A stretch of DNA of 16,594 nucleotides from Actinomycetota bacterium (GTDB taxonomy: Bacteria > Actinomycetota > Thermoleophilia > Solirubrobacterales > Solirubrobacteraceae). The stretch is from the NCBI GenBank assembly GCA_005888335.1, contig VAWY01000145.1, positions 1-16,594 on the forward strand. The letters are read 5' to 3'. The notes under the pieces were generated by a model that worked only from the letters and a program-made list of their open reading frames with translations, was not told where the DNA came from and ran no database searches. The stretch's first letter is position 1. Every line of letters starts with the position of its first letter. The translations under genes and the position numbers were made by a program. This document shows, one piece after another, positions 14,277 to 16,594 of this stretch.

Positions 14277-15221
14277 ATGGGCTCCCCGTACCCCGCCCCG
14301 CCCGCCGGCGCGCCGCTGCGTCTGGCCTTCGTGGGGCAGCGCACGTTCTTCGAGGCGTGCGCCTTGGGAGGCGAGCTGCGCGAGCTGCGCACGGCGTTCT
14401 TCGAGTTCCGCAAGGGCGGCGACGCCGACCGCCTGCTCGCCGAGCTCGCCGTCTTCGCGCCCCATGTCGTCGTGGTCTTTCGCCCCGAGATCGTGCCCGC
14501 CGGCTGCTTCGCCGGCCTGCGCGCGGCGACGCTCGGCTGGCTGACCGAGCCGATCCCGCGCGGCACGACGCGCGCGCACGCCGACCAGCAGCGCCGGCTG
14601 TGGGAGCTGCGCCAGGTCGACGCGGCGAACTTCGACCGCGTCGTCTCCTTCGACCCGCTGATCGCCGACACCGCGGGCAGCATCCTCGACGTGTGGCGCT
14701 CGGTCGCGCTCCCGGTGGCCGACCGCTACTTCATGCCGGTGCGGCCGGTCCGCGGGCGTCCGCGGGCGCTGTTCGTCGGGCGCTCCACGCCGCATCGCGA
14801 GTACTACCTCACGCCGGTCAAGCACCGCTACGACGTGCTGCACATGGCCTTCGGCGTCGACGCCGCCGAGCTCGAGCGCCTGCTCGCCGAGCACGAGGTC
14901 GGCATCAACCTGCACAACGAGCCGTACCCGAGCTTCGAGAACCGCGTGCCGATCCACCTCGCCGCCGGCCACCTCGTCATCTCCGAGCCGCTCTCGCCGC
15001 TGCACGGGCTCGAGCCGGGAGTCGACTTCCTCGAGCTCGTCGGCCCGGCGCTGCTCGGCAACACGCTCGAGGTGCTCAGCCGCTTCCCGGGGGCGTACGA
15101 CCGCATCCGCGTGCGGGGCCGGCGCAAGGCGGAGCTGTTCCGCGCGTCGCGGGTGTACCCGCGGTTGGTCGGCGACCTGCTGCGGGAGCTCGAGTCCGGC
15201 GAGACACCGCGGGCGGCCTAG
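14277..15221 (+). CDS. CgeB-like (GT-B, glycosyl transferases group 1) protein, copy 1
   Basis: A 314-residue protein. LRLAFVGQRTFFEAC (14-28) is a GT-B-like first strand. Conserved blocks shared with the convergent paralogue at 15218-16144 are VFRPEIVP, LGWLTEPIP, NFDRVVSFDPLIA, ALFVGRSTPHREYYLTPVKH (164-183) and NLHNEPYPSFENRVPIHLAAG (211-231), followed by ISEPLSPLHGLEPGVDFLE. The C-terminal half fits the Glyco_trans_1_2/CgeB type, in which the ENR...AAG...SEPLSP..GL.PG.D stretch forms the nucleotide-sugar site. Exact reaction unknown. ATG 14277 is chosen because the fold starts just after a Pro/Ala-rich leader; upstream open frame to 13452 is antisense to the methyltransferase. Its stop shares CTAG (15218-15221) with the stop of the paralogue. 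Confidence 0.82.
   Translation: MGSPYPAPPAGAPLRLAFVGQRTFFEACALGGELRELRTAFFEFRKGGDADRLLAELAVFAPHVVVVFRPEIVPAGCFAGLRAATLGWLTEPIPRGTTRAHADQQRRLWELRQVDAANFDRVVSFDPLIADTAGSILDVWRSVALPVADRYFMPVRPVRGRPRALFVGRSTPHREYYLTPVKHRYDVLHMAFGVDAAELERLLAEHEVGINLHNEPYPSFENRVPIHLAAGHLVISEPLSPLHGLEPGVDFLELVGPALLGNTLEVLSRFPGAYDRIRVRGRRKAELFRASRVYPRLVGDLLRELESGETPRAA
14903..14931 (+). repeat. Inverted repeat arm 1 inside CgeB-like copy 1
   Basis: These 29 bases are the exact reverse complement of 15478-15506. They code for the INLHNEPYP block in both paralogues, so the identity reflects a conserved active-site stretch in two genes facing each other. Confidence 0.9.
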
Positions 15222-16144
15222 GTTTCGAGCAGGTCGGCGATCACGCGCGGGAAGACCTTCGAGGCCCGGAAGCGCTCGGCCTCGCGGCGTCCCGCGGCGC
15301 GGGTGGCGGCAAAGGCCTCGGGGCTGCGGCGCGCGGTGGCGATGATGCGCCAGAGGTCCCACGGCGTGCGGATCTCGACGTAGTCGGCCGCGGGTTTGAG
15401 GCCGTGGGTCGGCGAGAGCGGCTCGGACACCACTAGCGCGCCAGCGGCCAGCGCCATGGGGACGCGGTTCTCGAACGTCGGGTACGGCTCGTTGTGCAGG
15501 TTGATGACGATCGCCGACTCGCGCAGCAGCGCGATGAGGCGCTCGCCGGCGAAGCCGTGCGCGACGTGGACGACGTCGAAGTCGTGCTTGACAGGGCCGA
15601 GGAACGACTCGCGGTGCGTGCTCGAGCGGCCGACGAAGACCGTGAGGTCGCCCGCCGGAGGCCCGTAGACGCGGTCGGCGACGGGGATGGGCAGCGACCG
15701 CCACACCGGGAGATGGCGCTCGACGGTCGGCACGATCAGCGGGTCGAAGGCGACGAAGCGATCGAAGTTCGCCGGGTCGGTCGCTCTCAGATAGTCCAGG
15801 CGTTGTGTCAGGTCCGGGTGCGGGGCGTCGCCGGGGCGGGGGAGCGGCTCGGTCAGGTAGCCGACGCGGCGGGCGCGCAGGTCGGTCAGGAGGCCGGGCG
15901 GGGCGATCTCGGGCCGCCACACCCAGATCACGTCGGGATCGAGCGCCTCGAGGGCGGCGCGCAACGGCCGCGGGTCGGCGTCGTGGCGGAAATCGAGGAA
16001 CGTCGGCTCGAGGTCGCCGGCCGTGTGCTCGAGCGAGCACAGCTCGAAGAACACCCGCTGGCCGACGAAGGCGAGGCGGGTCGGCACCGGTCCAGAGTAC
16101 GCGCGCGCGAGGTCCTCGGGCGCGGCGCACCACCGGATCTTCAC
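15218..16144 (-). CDS. CgeB-like (GT-B, glycosyl transferases group 1) protein, copy 2
   Basis: A 308-residue paralogue of the convergent gene at 14277-15221, about half identical by eye over the shared part. Matching blocks: RLAFVGQRVFFELC (23-36), WRPEIAPPG, VGYLTEPLP, ANFDRFVAFDPLIVP, VFVGRSSTHRESFLGPVKH (169-187), INLHNEPYPTFENRVPMALAAG (215-235, broken here only for reading) and VVSEPLSPTHGLKP. Same family call: CgeB-like glycosyltransferase, reaction unknown. GTG 16144 is annotated because the codons after it already show third positions of G or C; GTG 16087 (residue 20) is a real alternative, as TACTCT lies 6 nt before it and the conserved fold starts two residues later. It appears to be a single-gene unit, and its stop shares CTAG with copy 1. 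Confidence 0.82.
   Translation of the reverse strand: MKIRWCAAPEDLARAYSGPVPTRLAFVGQRVFFELCSLEHTAGDLEPTFLDFRHDADPRPLRAALEALDPDVIWVWRPEIAPPGLLTDLRARRVGYLTEPLPRPGDAPHPDLTQRLDYLRATDPANFDRFVAFDPLIVPTVERHLPVWRSLPIPVADRVYGPPAGDLTVFVGRSSTHRESFLGPVKHDFDVVHVAHGFAGERLIALLRESAIVINLHNEPYPTFENRVPMALAAGALVVSEPLSPTHGLKPAADYVEIRTPWDLWRIIATARRSPEAFAATRAAGRREAERFRASKVFPRVIADLLET
15478..15506 (-). repeat. Inverted repeat arm 2 inside CgeB-like copy 2
   Basis: Perfect 29-base reverse complement of 14903-14931, in the INLHNEPYP-coding block. The arms lie 546 bp apart around the shared stop codons of the two genes. Confidence 0.9.
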
Positions 16145-16338
16145 ATCGCAGCGTCGGGTTTCTGGTAGTCGCGCCCTTGCGCGCGGTTCTCGGAGCGATT
16201 ACGGTCGGATGGAACGACCTTTGGGTCGCCACGTCAAGGACGACAGGTCGCCGCCGGTCCAGCAAGGGATCGTCGCGCTCGACGCGCGATGGCGGGCTCG
16301 TACGCCTTTGTCGGGGTGAGCCCGACCGAACCGGTCCG
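16145..16338. other. Intergenic region between CgeB-like copy 2 and the DUF4956 gene
   Basis: The only sizeable gap in the window (194 bp), between divergently transcribed genes. No gene is supported in it. It holds a candidate promoter for the plus strand (16177-16205), two small dyads each including GGTCGCC at their right side (CGACC-TTTG-GGTCG at 16215-16228 and CGAC-AG-GTCG at 16241-16250; the GGTCGCC copies begin 22 bp apart at 16224 and 16246) and a hairpin just before the DUF4956 start (GTCGGG 16310-16315 pairs with CCCGAC 16321-16326). No T-run follows any of these. Confidence 0.6.
16177..16205 (+). promoter_or_regulatory. Candidate sigma70-type promoter for the DUF4956 gene
   Basis: TTGCGC (16177-16182) and TACGGT (16200-16205) are separated by 17 bp, the ideal spacing; each keeps the most conserved bases (TTG of -35, TA...T of -10). 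It would give a leader of about 125 nt before ATG 16339, which contains the dyads described for this gap. Weak hexamers, so moderate confidence. Confidence 0.4.
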
Positions 16339-16594
16339 ATGAGCCTCCTGTCGACCGTCACCCAAGCATCCTTCCCCTACGGGGACTTCCTCGCCCGTCT
16401 AGGGCTGGATCTCATCGCGATCGCGCTGTTCACCGTGCTCATCGGGCTGATGCGCGACGGCCGGCGCGACCTGTTCATGATCTGCGTGTGCTTCAACGTC
16501 GGGTTGTTCGTCGTGTTGACGGTGATCTCGACGTCGGCGTCGGCGACAGCGGTGGGCTTCGGGCTGTTCGCGATGCTGTCGATCATCCGGCTGC
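16339..16594 (+). CDS. DUF4956 family membrane protein, N-terminal part (runs off the window)
   Basis: The first 85 codons of a plus-strand gene, cut by the window end. Three hydrophobic segments are visible: about 22-37 (LDLIAIALFTVLIGLM), 44-60 (DLFMICVCFNVGLFVVL) and the start of a third that includes VGFGLFAMLSIIRL, the signature stretch of DUF4956 proteins (GFGLFA.LSIIRLR). ATG 16339 begins a short polar leader before the first helix. DUF4956 genes often sit beside CotH-kinase-like and VTC-type polyphosphate polymerase genes; if so these would lie beyond the right edge, which cannot be checked here. It is on the opposite strand to CgeB-like copy 2 with its own candidate promoter, so it is probably a separate unit from the glycan locus. 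Codon use is slightly less GC-biased at its start than in the neighbouring genes. Confidence 0.82.
   Translation, partial: MSLLSTVTQASFPYGDFLARLGLDLIAIALFTVLIGLMRDGRRDLFMICVCFNVGLFVVLTVISTSASATAVGFGLFAMLSIIRL

Noticed and set aside
16310..16326. Hairpin as an intrinsic terminator or riboswitch
   Set aside because: No T-run follows, the stem has only 6 bp, it lies just before a start codon, and no known riboswitch core is recognisable.
14253..16361. Open reading frame continuing upstream of the methyltransferase on the minus strand, nearly 1000 codons in total
   Set aside because: It is antisense to the CgeB-like gene and passes through copy 2 in another frame; the composition is Arg/Pro-rich shadow sequence, and the methyltransferase fold begins at ATG 14252.
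1..16594. tRNA, rRNA, CRISPR arrays, insertion sequences, attachment sites, toxin-antitoxin or defence genes
   Set aside because: None seen on reading both strands: no spaced direct repeats, no transposase or integrase motifs, no terminal inverted repeats with target duplications; all space is used by glycan genes and the DUF4956 start.

Overview
The window is very GC-rich with G/C at nearly every third codon position, uses many GTG starts and has few Shine-Dalgarno sites. Together with TAnnnT boxes placed 6-10 nt before several starts, this suggests a high-GC actinobacterium. By resemblance of the proteins, Thermoleophilia (Solirubrobacterales) is my best guess, but that is inference. Coding density is extreme: apart from one 194-bp gap near the right end (16145-16338), the gaps between genes are at most about 25 bp, and most neighbours overlap or are coupled.

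The window is almost entirely a surface-glycan biosynthesis locus. From left to right: (1) the C-terminal end of a Wzt-type polysaccharide ABC-transporter ATPase (+, 1-267). (2) A minus-strand operon read from 5328 down to 264: large membrane (GT-C) glycosyltransferase, DPM1-like GT2, DUF2304 membrane protein, class I methyltransferase-like protein, and NAD-dependent epimerase/dehydratase. (3) A divergent plus-strand operon, 5354-9318: two GT2 enzymes, a DUF2142-like membrane GT-C protein, and an unrecognised two-TM protein. (4) A second minus-strand operon, from 14252 down to 9247: methyltransferase with coiled-coil tail, GT4, WsaF-like GT4, and a GT2-NodB deacetylase fusion. (5) A pair of convergent paralogous CgeB-like glycosyltransferases (14277-15221 + and 15218-16144 -). 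(6) The start of a DUF4956 membrane protein (+, 16339 to window end).

How they could work together (inference): soluble GT2 and GT4 enzymes and methyltransferases build and decorate a lipid-linked glycan, the epimerase-like protein supplies or once supplied a sugar nucleotide, GT-C membrane proteins add sugars from polyprenyl carriers on the outer face, the NodB domain deacetylates, and a Wzm/Wzt exporter (only the Wzt tail is visible) moves the chain out.

The most interesting signals are in architecture rather than in one exotic gene. Both divergent start pairs (5328/5354 and 14252/14277) are separated by only 24-25 bp, and in each the spacer holds a symmetric element giving a TAnnnT -10 box on both strands just before each start: apparent bidirectional leaderless or near-leaderless promoters. 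A third TAnnnT box is made from the stop codon of the upstream gene (10988-10993). Two convergent pairs share a CTAG as both stop codons, and a third overlaps by 72 bp in codon-aligned antisense. Several enzymes lack textbook catalytic residues: the epimerase lacks both Tyr and Lys of YxxxK, the WsaF-like GT4 lacks EX7E, and the fusion GT2 lacks the DDGS strand.
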